Shown in pieces: positions 6,867 through 16,929 of a stretch of DNA of 64,000 bases. The stretch's first letter is position 1. Each line of letters opens with the position of its first letter. This DNA comes from Marmoricola sp. OAE513. Lineage in GTDB: Bacteria > Actinomycetota > Actinomycetes > Propionibacteriales > Nocardioidaceae. The DNA lies in assembly GCF_040546585.1 (NCBI RefSeq), contig NZ_JBEPOC010000001.1, positions 1,550,001 through 1,614,000 of the forward strand. The letters are read 5' to 3'. The notes under the pieces were generated by a model. The model had not been told where the DNA came from. It saw nothing but the letters and a program-made list of their open reading frames with translations, and did no database searches. Made by a program: the position numbers and the translations under genes.

Positions 6867-9236
6867 ATGGCGAGCAAGCTGACCTTCCGCGACGTCTCCT
6901 CCCACCTCACGGTGATGGTGGCGTTGTCCGCGTTGATGGGTCTGCTGGTCGCCGGCCTGGTGATCCCGTTCGCCGGCGCGATCGGCGTCGGGGCCAAGTC
7001 GCTGTCGAAGTCCGTGAAGGACCTGCCCGAGGACCTGGAGGCGGCGCCGCTCGCCCAGCGCACCCGCGTGCTGGACTCCGAGGGCAAGACCATCGCCACC
7101 TTCTACGACCAGAACCGCGTGAACGTCTCCCTCGACAAGGTCGCGCCGATCATGCAGCAGGCCATCGTCGCCATCGAGGACTACCGGTTCTACGAGCACG
7201 GTGCGATCGACCTCAAGGGCACGCTGCGTGCGTTCGTGACCAACCAGGCCAACGACGGCATCACCCAGGGCGGGTCGTCGATCACCCAGCAGATGGTCAA
7301 GATGACACTGCTCAACCAGGCCACGACCAAGGAAGAGCGCGACGCCGCCACGGACGACACCTACCAGCGCAAGATCAAGGAGCTGCGCTACGCCATCGGC
7401 GTGGAGCAGAAGTACTCCAAGGACTGGATCCTCGAGCGGTACCTGAACATCGCCTACTTCGGCGACGGCGCGTACGGCGTCCGGTCGGCCGCCCGGCACT
7501 ACTTCGACACCGAGGCGAGCAAGCTGACCCTGGCGCAGGCCGCGGTCCTCGCGGGTCTGGTGAAGAACCCGGTCGGCTACGACCCGACGTCCTTCCCGGA
7601 CAAGGCCACCCAGCGTCGTGACACCGTGCTCCGCCGGATGGCCGAGCTCGACATCATCACCCAGGCCCAGGCCGACCAGGTGATCTCCCAACCGCTCGGG
7701 CTCAAGGTCACCCCGACCCGCAACGGCTGCCTCGGCTCCAAGGCCGCCTTCTTCTGCGACTACGTGCGCCGCTACCTGCTCGCCGACCCCTCGCTCGGCA
7801 CGACGGTGGAGGACCGGGCGCGACTGCTGAACTCCGGCGGCCTGACCATCAAGACGACGCTGAACATGAAGTTCCAGAAGGCTGCCGACGCGGCCACGAA
7901 GGCACGCGTGAAGGCGACCGACTCCGCGATCGGCGCGCTCGCGATGGTGCAGCCGGGGACCGGCGCGGTCGAGGCCATCAGCCAGTCGCGGCCGATGGGC
8001 CGGTCGAAGAAGAAGGGCCAGACCTTCCTCAACTACGTCGTCGACTCCAAGTACGGCGACTCCAACGGTTTCCAGGCAGGCTCGACCTTCAAGGTGTTCG
8101 TGCTCGCCGCGGCCCTCGAGCAGGGGTTGCCGCCGAACACCACGTTCAACTCGGTCCGCTCGATGCGGATCCCGCAGAACCAGTTCAAGGACTGCAGCGG
8201 GCCGTACGCGAACTTCGCGCCCTGGAACGTCAGCAACTCCACGACCAGCGGCCGCAAGAACATGTACACCGGCACCCGGGAGTCGGTGAACACCTTCTTC
8301 GCGCAGCTGGAGAAGAAGACCGGCCTCTGCAAGCCGTACGCCCTCGCGCGCTCGATGGGCGTCGACCTGACCAACCCCGCCAAGGAGCGGGTGCCGAGCT
8401 TCGTGCTGGGCATCGCGGACGTCAGCCCGCTGGAGATGGCCGGTGCGTACGCGACGTTCGCGGCCCGGGGCACGTTCTGCGAGAACCGGCCGGTCAACCG
8501 GATCGTCAACGCCGACGGCAAGGTCTTCAAGGACTACCCGAAGGTCTGCAAGCAGGTGATGGCCGAGGGCACCGCCGACACCGTCAACGACATCCTGCGC
8601 GGGGTGCTGGAGCCCGGCGGCTTCGGCTCCAAGCTCGCACTGAACAAGCCGTCGGCCGGCAAGACCGGCACCATCCAGAACAACAAGGCGGTCTGGTTCA
8701 ACGGCTACACCCCGGCGATCTCGACGGCTGCGATGGTCGCCGGCGCCAACCAGGAGGGCCAGCCGATCACCCTCAACAACCAGACCGTCGGTGGCCAGTA
8801 CGTCGCGAGCGCGTTCGGTTCCACGACCGCCGGTCCGATGTGGTCCCAGGCGATGCGCGCCATCCAGGACGACCTCCCGAACACGAACTTCGTCCAGCCC
8901 ACCGGACGGTTCAAGCTCGAGGTCCTCAAGGAGGTGAACGTCCGCGTGCCCGACGTCGTCGGGATGACCGTCCAGCAGGCGGCCCGCACGCTGCAGCGCG
9001 CCGGCTTCCGGGTCAGCCTCGGCGGCAACATCACCTCGAACATCCCTGCCGGTCTCATCGCGCTGTCCCGGCCGGGCACCGGTGCCACGGTGAAGCAGGG
9101 CTCACGGGTGATCCTCTACCGGTCGAGCGGGCCCCTCGCCAACAACGGCAACGGCAACGGCAACGGCAACGGGAACGGCAACAACCCCGGCGGGTTCCCG
9201 ACCGGGTTCCCGACCTTCTTCCCGCCGGGCGGCTGA
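6867..9236 (+). CDS. ponA2: class A penicillin-binding protein with PASTA domain (PonA2-like)
   Basis: A 789-residue bifunctional peptidoglycan synthase. It has a short cytoplasmic N-terminus and one membrane segment (about 17-37). The GT51 transglycosylase domain contains EDYRFYEHGAID with the catalytic glutamate near 104, plus QGGSSITQQMVK. The transpeptidase has the SxxK nucleophile in GSTFK (S406), an SVN triad and KTGT (K599). A PASTA repeat (VPDVVGMTVQQAA, about 693-755) and an Asn-Gly tail from an AACGGC microsatellite follow. ATG at 6867 is chosen because TAGACT (6854-6859) lies 7 nt upstream; the longer frame has no support. It diverges from whiB, in the same order as mycobacterial whiB4-ponA2. 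Confidence 0.93.
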   Translation: MASKLTFRDVSSHLTVMVALSALMGLLVAGLVIPFAGAIGVGAKSLSKSVKDLPEDLEAAPLAQRTRVLDSEGKTIATFYDQNRVNVSLDKVAPIMQQAIVAIEDYRFYEHGAIDLKGTLRAFVTNQANDGITQGGSSITQQMVKMTLLNQATTKEERDAATDDTYQRKIKELRYAIGVEQKYSKDWILERYLNIAYFGDGAYGVRSAARHYFDTEASKLTLAQAAVLAGLVKNPVGYDPTSFPDKATQRRDTVLRRMAELDIITQAQADQVISQPLGLKVTPTRNGCLGSKAAFFCDYVRRYLLADPSLGTTVEDRARLLNSGGLTIKTTLNMKFQKAADAATKARVKATDSAIGALAMVQPGTGAVEAISQSRPMGRSKKKGQTFLNYVVDSKYGDSNGFQAGSTFKVFVLAAALEQGLPPNTTFNSVRSMRIPQNQFKDCSGPYANFAPWNVSNSTTSGRKNMYTGTRESVNTFFAQLEKKTGLCKPYALARSMGVDLTNPAKERVPSFVLGIADVSPLEMAGAYATFAARGTFCENRPVNRIVNADGKVFKDYPKVCKQVMAEGTADTVNDILRGVLEPGGFGSKLALNKPSAGKTGTIQNNKAVWFNGYTPAISTAAMVAGANQEGQPITLNNQTVGGQYVASAFGSTTAGPMWSQAMRAIQDDLPNTNFVQPTGRFKLEVLKEVNVRVPDVVGMTVQQAARTLQRAGFRVSLGGNITSNIPAGLIALSRPGTGATVKQGSRVILYRSSGPLANNGNGNGNGNGNGNNPGGFPTGFPTFFPPGG

Positions 9237-9240
9237 CCGC

Positions 9241-9699
9241 TCAGCCCAGCTGGCGGCGTACCTCAGCAGCGACGGCACCGCCGTCGGCACGACCCTTGAC
9301 CTGCGGCGAGACGACGCCCATCACGGCACCGATCCCGCGCGGGCCGAGCTCGGCCGCACCGGTCTGCGCGATGGCGTCGCTGACCAGGACGGAGATCTCC
9401 TCGGCACTGAGCTGCTCGGGAAGGTAGGCGCTGATCACGGCGGCCTCGGCGCGCTCCTTGTCGGCCTGCTCCTTGCGGTCGGCGGCATCGAACGCCTCCG
9501 CGGCCTCGCGACGCTTCTTGCCCTCGCTGCCGAGCACGGTGAGCACGTCGTCGTCGGAGAGCTCGCGCGCTTCCTTGCCGGAGACCTCGGCGTTGGTGAT
9601 CGCCGTCAGCACCATCCGCAAGGTCGACGAGGTCACCTCGTCGCGCGCCTTGATGGCGGCGGTCAGGTCGGCGCGCAGTTGGTCCTTCAAGGTACTCAT
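9241..9699 (-). CDS. GatB/YqeY domain-containing protein
   Basis: A 152-residue free-standing YqeY/GatB-tail protein: helical N-half (LKDQLRADLTAAIKARDE), AYLPEQLSAEEI linker and C-terminal GRADGGAVAAEVRRQL helix. The same domain forms the tRNA-binding tail of GatB, but the role of the stand-alone form is unsettled. The start MSTLKDQL is preceded by GAGGA-like bases; a longer frame to 9783 would run into the neighbouring promoter. Its stop is 4 bp from the PBP stop, so the genes converge. Confidence 0.85.
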   Translation of the reverse strand: MSTLKDQLRADLTAAIKARDEVTSSTLRMVLTAITNAEVSGKEARELSDDDVLTVLGSEGKKRREAAEAFDAADRKEQADKERAEAAVISAYLPEQLSAEEISVLVSDAIAQTGAAELGPRGIGAVMGVVSPQVKGRADGGAVAAEVRRQLG

Positions 9700-9805
9700 C
9701 GACGTCCTCGCTTCGCTCCGGGCGCCGACGAGGCACGGGGGGCACGGTGCTGGCTGACTCGCTCGCTGCGCTCGCTCATGCACCCCATTGTGGCAGCCTT
9801 GTCAC

Positions 9806-10768
9806 ATGAGTTCTCTCCCGGCGACCCGATCGCGGCCGGCCCGCACGGTCGGGCGCACGGTTGGACGCGCGGTCGGCCTCGGGGCGCTCGTCGGCCTCGC
9901 CGGAGTCGGGTACGCCGCCGGCATCGAGGTCCGGAACTTCACGGTCCGCAAGCTCTCCATCCCGTGCCTGCCCGCCGGGAGCCGCCCTATCCGGGTGCTG
10001 CACATGAGCGACCTGCACCTGACACCGAAGCAGGGCTTCAAACGCCGCTGGATCGCCTCGCTGGCAGACCTGAAGCCCGACCTGGTGGTGAACACCGGCG
10101 ACAACCTCGCGCACATGGACTCGGTCCCACCGCTGCTGGACGCCCTCGGACCCCTGCGCGACGTTCCCGGCGTCTTCGTGCTGGGCTCCAACGACTACTT
10201 CGCGCCCAAGCTGCGCAACCCGCTGTGGTACCTGCTGCCCGACGACGGGGAGCGCAACACCAGCACCCCTCAGCTGCCCTGGAAGGAGCTCAAGGCCGAG
10301 CTCTCCGAAGGGTGGCTGGACCTGACGAACTCGTCGGGACGGCTGGAGATCAACGGCAGCGAGCTCGCCTTCGCCGGTGTCGACGACCCGCACCTGGAGT
10401 ACGACGACCTCGCCGCGGTGGCCGGACCGGCGCCGCAGGACGCGGCCCTGCGCATCGGGGTGACGCACGCGCCGTACCTGCGGGTCCTGGACCAGTACGC
10501 CGCCGACGGCTACGAGCTGACGCTGGCCGGGCACACCCACGGCGGGCAGCTCTGCCTGCCGGTCAAGGGCGCCCTCGTGACCAACTGCGACCTCGAGCCG
10601 GCCCGGGCCAAGGGCCTGCACCGGCACCCTGCCGATTCCGTGGCGGGTCAGGCTGGCTCGTCCTGGCTGCACGTCTCCGCGGGAGCCGGTACCTCGCCGT
10701 ACGCGCAGATCCGGTTCTGCTGCCGCCCGGAGGCCAGTCTGATCACGCTGGAACCGGCCACGTCCTGA
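9806..10768 (+). CDS. metallophosphoesterase, membrane-anchored YkuE/YaeI type
   Basis: A 320-residue calcineurin-like phosphoesterase. An N-terminal hydrophobic stretch (about 18-38, GLGALVGLAGVGYAAG) is followed by the metal-site series MSDLHL, NTGDN, GSNDYF, THAP and GHTHGGQ, all intact. The fourth motif reads N-D where many relatives have N-H-D. Relatives of this kind act on lipid or nucleotide phosphodiesters at the membrane. The start at 9806 (MSSLPATRSR) is preferred over an extension at 9788. The position just after the PBP/YqeY genes matches Rv3683 of mycobacteria (from memory). The substrate is not predictable. Confidence 0.88.
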   Translation: MSSLPATRSRPARTVGRTVGRAVGLGALVGLAGVGYAAGIEVRNFTVRKLSIPCLPAGSRPIRVLHMSDLHLTPKQGFKRRWIASLADLKPDLVVNTGDNLAHMDSVPPLLDALGPLRDVPGVFVLGSNDYFAPKLRNPLWYLLPDDGERNTSTPQLPWKELKAELSEGWLDLTNSSGRLEINGSELAFAGVDDPHLEYDDLAAVAGPAPQDAALRIGVTHAPYLRVLDQYAADGYELTLAGHTHGGQLCLPVKGALVTNCDLEPARAKGLHRHPADSVAGQAGSSWLHVSAGAGTSPYAQIRFCCRPEASLITLEPATS

Positions 10769-10817
10769 CCCGATTTCACCCCCGCGCAGGAGTCCCGTTA
10801 GACTTCCCAGGCTGCAG

Positions 10818-10894
10818 CGGGCTGTGGCGCAGTTTGGTAGCGCGCGTCGTTCGGGACGACGAGGCCGCAGGTTCAAATCCTGTCAGCCCGACCA
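10818..10894 (+). tRNA. tRNA-Pro (anticodon CGG)
   Basis: A complete cloverleaf: acceptor CGGGCTG pairs with CAGCCCG, the D-arm GCGC pairs with GCGC, the anticodon stem CGTCG/CGACG closes loop TTCGGGA with anticodon CGG, and the T-arm GCAGG-TTCAAAT-CCTGT follows. CCA is encoded at 10892-10894. It decodes CCG, an abundant proline codon in this GC-rich genome. Confidence 0.97.
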
Positions 10895-10902
10895 GTAGGT
10901 CA

Positions 10903-10940
10903 GCGGGCCCGGTGAATCTCACCGGGCCCGCTTTCCGTTT
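10903..10940 (+). terminator. intrinsic terminator after tRNA-Pro
   Basis: A 12-bp perfect stem (10903-10914 with 10920-10931, loop 5 nt) is followed by the T-rich stretch tttccgttt. It lies 8 bp past the tRNA, so it most likely ends the tRNA transcript. Confidence 0.85.
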
Positions 10941-11122
10941 CCCGGCGCGTGACGAACGAGGGTCGCGAGCGTCTGTACGTCGTGCCAGAGCCGGGAACGA
11001 CACCAGCGACCAAGCCCGTACGAGCGCCGTCCGTCAGCCGCCGAGCGACCGGACCGCGTCCACCAGCCAGGCATCCTGGCGACTTGCCTTGCCACGATGC
11101 TCAGGAGTGGCAGAATCCGGAC

Positions 11123-12538
11123 ATGCCCAAAGAGTCGGACGGAACCGGCAACGAACCGAACCTCGAGCTGCCGAGCATCTCGCTGGGGTTCGGTCGGCGG
11201 AAGAAGCGTTCCTCGAAGGGCGATGACGCCGACGCAGCGGCTCTGGAGCCCACCGAGCCCACCGAGGTAGCCGAAGAACCGGCTCCCGAGCCCGCCGAGG
11301 CACCCGCAACTGAGCCAGCCACTGAGCCGGCCGCTGAGGCGCCCGACGAGCCCGCGCCTCCCCGACCTCCGGCGCGTGCTCCTGCGCGCCCTGCAGCGCC
11401 CGCTGCGCCGTCCCGTGCGGCGCGTGCTGCCGGCGCACCCGCTGCGCGTCCGGCCGCTCGCCCTGCTGCCCGCCCCGCGGCTCGTCCTGCCAGTCCGGCG
11501 CCGGTGGTTCCACCCGTGGTCGTGACGCCCGCGAAGCCGGTTGACCCCCCGGCGGCGCCGGTGGTCGAGGCACCACTGGTCCCGGTCGTCGAGCCTGCCG
11601 AGGCACCTCGGCCCCCGGTCGAGAAGGCTGAGACCCCAGTCGTCGAGCCTGCCGAGACGGCTGGGGCCCCGGTCGTCGAGCCTGCCGAGAAGGCTGAGGC
11701 CCCGGTCGTCGAGCCTGCCGAGACGCCTCGGCCCCCGGTCGAGACGGCTGAGGCCCCGGTCGTCGAGCCTGCCGAGGCGGCTGAGGCCCCGGTCGTCGAG
11801 CCTGCCGAGACGCCAGCACCGGAGCCTGACCCCGAGCCCGAGCCGGTCGACGCCGCGACGGAAGCCGACGACCAGGCTGACACCGACGACGGGGTCGACG
11901 AGCCCGTCGTCGAGCTCCCCGCCGCTGCGAGCATCGCGCTGGAGACCCCGACCGCGATCCAGGACCCGGTCCTGGCCCGTGCTGCCGAGGGAGTCGCCAC
12001 CGTCCCCACGTCGCGCCGGGCGCACGCTCAGGCCCGCCGGGAGGCCAGCCAGCAGTCCAAGGCCGAGAAGGCCGCTCAGCGGGCCCGCGAACGCGGCCAG
12101 GGCGAGAGCAAGGGCCCGGCCGACCTGCTGGTCGAGAAGCTGCCCTCGATGAACCCTGCCGTTGCGGCGATCCTCACCGGACTCCTGTCCGGCCTGCTGT
12201 GCGTCGGCCTGACCTGGGGTGAGGTCGCCGGGTGCGAGGCACTGCGCGGCGACAACAACTGCAACGACGGCTTCGGCCTGCTCGCCCTGGTCGTCGTGCT
12301 CGCGATCGAGATCGTCGTCGGGGCCAGCCTGCTGCGTGCGTTCGGGGTCTCCGACCCGTTCAGCACCAGCTTCCTCGGCGTCAGCCTGGTCGCGATGGTC
12401 GTGATGCTGACCTTCATGGGTGACGACAACATGGTCTCGCCCGTGATGGTGCTGGTCATCCCCGGCCTGACCGCCGTGACGTTCCTGCTGTCGTGGTGGG
12501 TGACCGTGCGGTTCATCGAGGAACCTGCGGACTCCTAG
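11123..12538 (+). CDS. membrane protein with long Pro/Ala/Glu repeat region
   Basis: A 471-residue protein of two parts. Residues 1 to about 340 are low-complexity, rich in Pro, Ala, Glu and Val, including six VVEPAE repeats (about 155-229) and a basic stretch (RRAHAQARREASQQSKAEKAAQRARERGQ). From about 343 on there are four hydrophobic segments with acidic loops (GDDNMVSPV), a small integral-membrane domain. There is no signal peptide, so the repeat arm should be cytoplasmic. Start MPKESD at 11123 has CAGAAT 6 nt upstream, a weak leaderless-type -10; the longer frame from 10949 overlaps the tRNA terminator area. I do not recognise the family. The C-terminal domain might be a small DUF-type membrane module. 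Confidence 0.75.
   Translation: MPKESDGTGNEPNLELPSISLGFGRRKKRSSKGDDADAAALEPTEPTEVAEEPAPEPAEAPATEPATEPAAEAPDEPAPPRPPARAPARPAAPAAPSRAARAAGAPAARPAARPAARPAARPASPAPVVPPVVVTPAKPVDPPAAPVVEAPLVPVVEPAEAPRPPVEKAETPVVEPAETAGAPVVEPAEKAEAPVVEPAETPRPPVETAEAPVVEPAEAAEAPVVEPAETPAPEPDPEPEPVDAATEADDQADTDDGVDEPVVELPAAASIALETPTAIQDPVLARAAEGVATVPTSRRAHAQARREASQQSKAEKAAQRARERGQGESKGPADLLVEKLPSMNPAVAAILTGLLSGLLCVGLTWGEVAGCEALRGDNNCNDGFGLLALVVVLAIEIVVGASLLRAFGVSDPFSTSFLGVSLVAMVVMLTFMGDDNMVSPVMVLVIPGLTAVTFLLSWWVTVRFIEEPADS
11585..11809 (+). repeat. in-frame VVEPAE coding repeats
   Basis: Six copies of GTCGTCGAGCCTGCCGAG start at 11585, 11639, 11672, 11705, 11759 and 11792, spaced 54, 33, 33, 54 and 33 bp. All spacings are multiples of 3, so the array reads as VVEPAE separated by TAEAP-like or PRPPVE-like segments. 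The unit differs by one base from the core GTCGAGCCTGTCGAG of the dispersed element found elsewhere in this window. Confidence 0.9.
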
Positions 12539-12557
12539 GTCCCGGGCGCGCGCAGTC

Positions 12558-14899
<2,342 letters not shown>

Positions 14900-15026
14900 G
14901 ACTGCTCTCCTCGAAATCTGCTGGCCGGCTCCGGGAGCGATTCTCCCGCGCCGCGCGGCCTGGTGGCCACAGAGATTCTACCGAGCCGGGGCTCGGTGCC
15001 CGGCTACGCGTCTCTAGGCTTGAGCC

Positions 15027-15338
15027 ATGACCCAGCTCGAGAACGTCACCGTCCTGGCCCAGTCGAACGTCTACTTCGACGGCAAGTGCGTCAGCCACAC
15101 GGTGCTGCTGGCCGACGGCAGCCGCAAGTCGGTCGGCGTGATCCTGCCGGCCTCGCTCACCTTCGGAACCGCGGCGCCGGAGACGATGGAGATCACCGCA
15201 GGGACCTGCCGGGTCCGGTTCGCCGGCACCGAGGAGTGGGTCACCTACGCCGCCGGTTCGTCGTTCGACGTCCCGGGGGACTCGTCCTTCGACATCGAGA
15301 CCGACGAGCAGCTGGACTACATCTGCAGCTACGGCTGA
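15027..15338 (+). CDS. ppnP: pyrimidine/purine nucleoside phosphorylase (PpnP/YaiE)
   Basis: A 103-residue single-domain cupin-like protein, full length for PpnP (formerly DUF1255). It contains [38 protein letters not shown] and the C-terminal [13 protein letters not shown]...DYICSYG. Family members phosphorolyse a broad set of nucleosides. TAGGCT at 15015-15020, 6 nt before ATG, indicates a leaderless transcript. It diverges from aspartokinase, and its last 10 bp overlap tail-to-tail with the DUF5063 gene. Confidence 0.92.
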   Translation: MTQLENVTVLAQSNVYFDGKCVSHTVLLADGSRKSVGVILPASLTFGTAAPETMEITAGTCRVRFAGTEEWVTYAAGSSFDVPGDSSFDIETDEQLDYICSYG

Positions 15339-15901
15339 ACGCCGTCGAGCACTGCGTCGGCCGCCTCGAGCTGGTCGGACTCGTCGACGACCTCGAGGTC
15401 CAGCCGGTCGTGCGCGACGACCGAGTGCAGCGCTGAGAGGACTCCGATCGCCAGCGAACCCCAGGACGCCAGGTAGGAGTACTGCCACCACCACAGGGCT
15501 TCCTCGATGTTGCCCGCCCGGAAGTGCCGCAGGCCGTTGGCGACGTCCGTCGCGATCGAGGTGAGGTCGTCGGACAGGTTCGAGGTGACGCTCTCGGGGT
15601 CGTACGGCTCGAAGTTGTGGCTGTAGGTGTCCAGACCGCCCAGCGTGACCGCCAGACGCAGCCGCATCGCGTCGAGGTCGGCGTCCGGGCCGACGTCGGG
15701 CTGGTACTCGGTGGTCGGCTGGAAGTCCTGCTGCGCACCCAGGCGCGCCCCGGCCAGCAGCAGCTGGCTCACTTCGAGCAGCAAGATCGGCACCGCCGAG
15801 CCGGCGCCTTCCTCACGGGAGACCGCCTGCAGGCCGAGCAGGAACGCCTCGGACGCGTCGGCGATCTGCTGGCCGAAGTCCTCGAACTCGTGTGCCGTCA
15901 T
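15329..15901 (-). CDS. DUF5063 family protein
   Basis: A 190-residue soluble protein matching the DUF5063 pattern of actinobacteria: helical throughout, with [31 protein letters not shown] and [27 protein letters not shown]. Function unknown. The start MTAHEFEDF at 15901 has a GGAGAGGGAG Shine-Dalgarno region upstream; the longer frame to 15964 overlaps recR. It follows recR on the same strand with a 34-bp gap and is likely co-transcribed with dnaX-ybaB-recR. Confidence 0.8.
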   Translation of the reverse strand: MTAHEFEDFGQQIADASEAFLLGLQAVSREEGAGSAVPILLLEVSQLLLAGARLGAQQDFQPTTEYQPDVGPDADLDAMRLRLAVTLGGLDTYSHNFEPYDPESVTSNLSDDLTSIATDVANGLRHFRAGNIEEALWWWQYSYLASWGSLAIGVLSALHSVVAHDRLDLEVVDESDQLEAADAVLDGVQP

Positions 15902-15935
15902 CGTGCGCTCCCTCTCCTGGATCCCTCGTGCAGCT

Positions 15936-16535
15936 TCATTCTCCGGCGCTCCGCCGTCCTGCAAAAGCCCGCCCCAGGGTGACCTCGTCGGCGTACTCGA
16001 GGTCGCCGCCGACGGGCAGCCCGCTCGCGAGCCTCGTGACCGTCAGCTCCATCGACCGCAGCATCCGCGTCAGGTACGCCGCCGTGGCGTCGCCCTCGAT
16101 GTTCGGGTCGGTCGCGAGGATGATCTCGGTGACGACGCCGTCCTCGAGGCGCTGCATCAGCTCACGGATGCGCAGCTGCTCGGGACCGATGCCCTCCAGC
16201 GGCGAGATCGCCCCGCCCAGCACGTGGTAGCGGCCGCGGAACTCGCGGGTGCGCTCGATCGCGACGACGTCCTTGGACTCCTCGACGACGCAGATCAGGC
16301 TGAGGTCGCGGCGCGGGTCACGGCAGATCCGGCACTGCTCCTCCTCCGCGACGTTGCCGCAGATCGAGCAGAACCGGGCCTTGGCCTTGACCTCGATCAG
16401 CGTGTCCGCGAGGCGACGTACGTCGACGGGGTCCGCGGCGAGCAGGTGGAACGCGATCCGCTGGGCACCCTTCGGACCGACCCCGGGCAGCTGCCCGAGC
16501 TCGTCGATCAGGTCCTGGAGGACACCCTCGTACAA
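15936..16535 (-). CDS. recR: recombination mediator RecR
   Basis: A 199-residue RecR. It has an N-terminal helix-hairpin-helix ([17 protein letters not shown], 16-32), a zinc finger with C56, C59, C68 and C71, a TOPRIM domain ([30 protein letters not shown]) and the C-terminal Walker-like [19 protein letters not shown]. It works with RecF/RecO to load RecA at gaps. The start is a TTG at 16535 (the protein then begins M-YEGVLQDL as in homologues), preceded by GGGGAG and 1 bp after the YbaB stop. The longer frame to 16604 lies inside ybaB and is not credible. Confidence 0.95.
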   Translation of the reverse strand: MYEGVLQDLIDELGQLPGVGPKGAQRIAFHLLAADPVDVRRLADTLIEVKAKARFCSICGNVAEEEQCRICRDPRRDLSLICVVEESKDVVAIERTREFRGRYHVLGGAISPLEGIGPEQLRIRELMQRLEDGVVTEIILATDPNIEGDATAAYLTRMLRSMELTVTRLASGLPVGGDLEYADEVTLGRAFAGRRSAGE

Positions 16536-16536
16536 C

Positions 16537-16920
16537 TCAGCTCCCCGCCGGTCCGAAACCGAGCGGGCCCGGGGTGGGACCGCCGAGCTCGCCTCCCAGG
16601 CCACCGAGGCCTCCGGCCAGGGGACCCATCGCCTCGGCAGCAGCGGCCTCGGTCTTCGCCTTGGCGTCGCGGAACGCGGCGACCACCAGGTCCCCCAGGT
16701 CCGTCAACGACTCGGCGTCCGAGGCGTCGAACGCCCCCGGCGCGATGACGACCCCGGTGAGGTCGCCCGTCCCGGTGACGTTGACGGTGACGCCGCCGGC
16801 GGTGCCCGTGAAGGTGGTCGCGGCGAGGTCCGCCTGGGCGGCCATCAGCTGCGCCTGCATCTGCTGGGCCTGCTCGAGCATGGCGCCGAGGTCCAGGTTG
16901 CCGAACGGGTTCTCAGTCAT
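16537..16920 (-). CDS. YbaB/EbfC nucleoid-associated protein
   Basis: A 127-residue YbaB-family DNA-binding protein. The helical N-terminus [19 protein letters not shown] is followed by the strand pair [23 protein letters not shown] and a C-terminal helix. A Gly/Pro-rich tail (from about residue 98, [23 protein letters not shown]) extends beyond the typical fold. It sits between dnaX and recR, the very conserved bacterial order, with 9-bp and 1-bp spacing. Confidence 0.93.
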   Translation of the reverse strand: MTENPFGNLDLGAMLEQAQQMQAQLMAAQADLAATTFTGTAGGVTVNVTGTGDLTGVVIAPGAFDASDAESLTDLGDLVVAAFRDAKAKTEAAAAEAMGPLAGGLGGLGGELGGPTPGPLGFGPAGS

Positions 16921-16929
16921 GTCGTGTCC

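Noticed and set aside
9139-9184. AACGGC microsatellite as a phase-variation switch
   Set aside because: The unit is 6 bp, so changes in copy number keep the frame; it only alters an Asn-Gly tail of the PBP.
10776-11003. Antisense frame reading GLTGFEPAASSSRTTRATKLRHSPL
   Set aside because: It is a translation of the reverse strand of tRNA-Pro and its terminator, a common false ORF.
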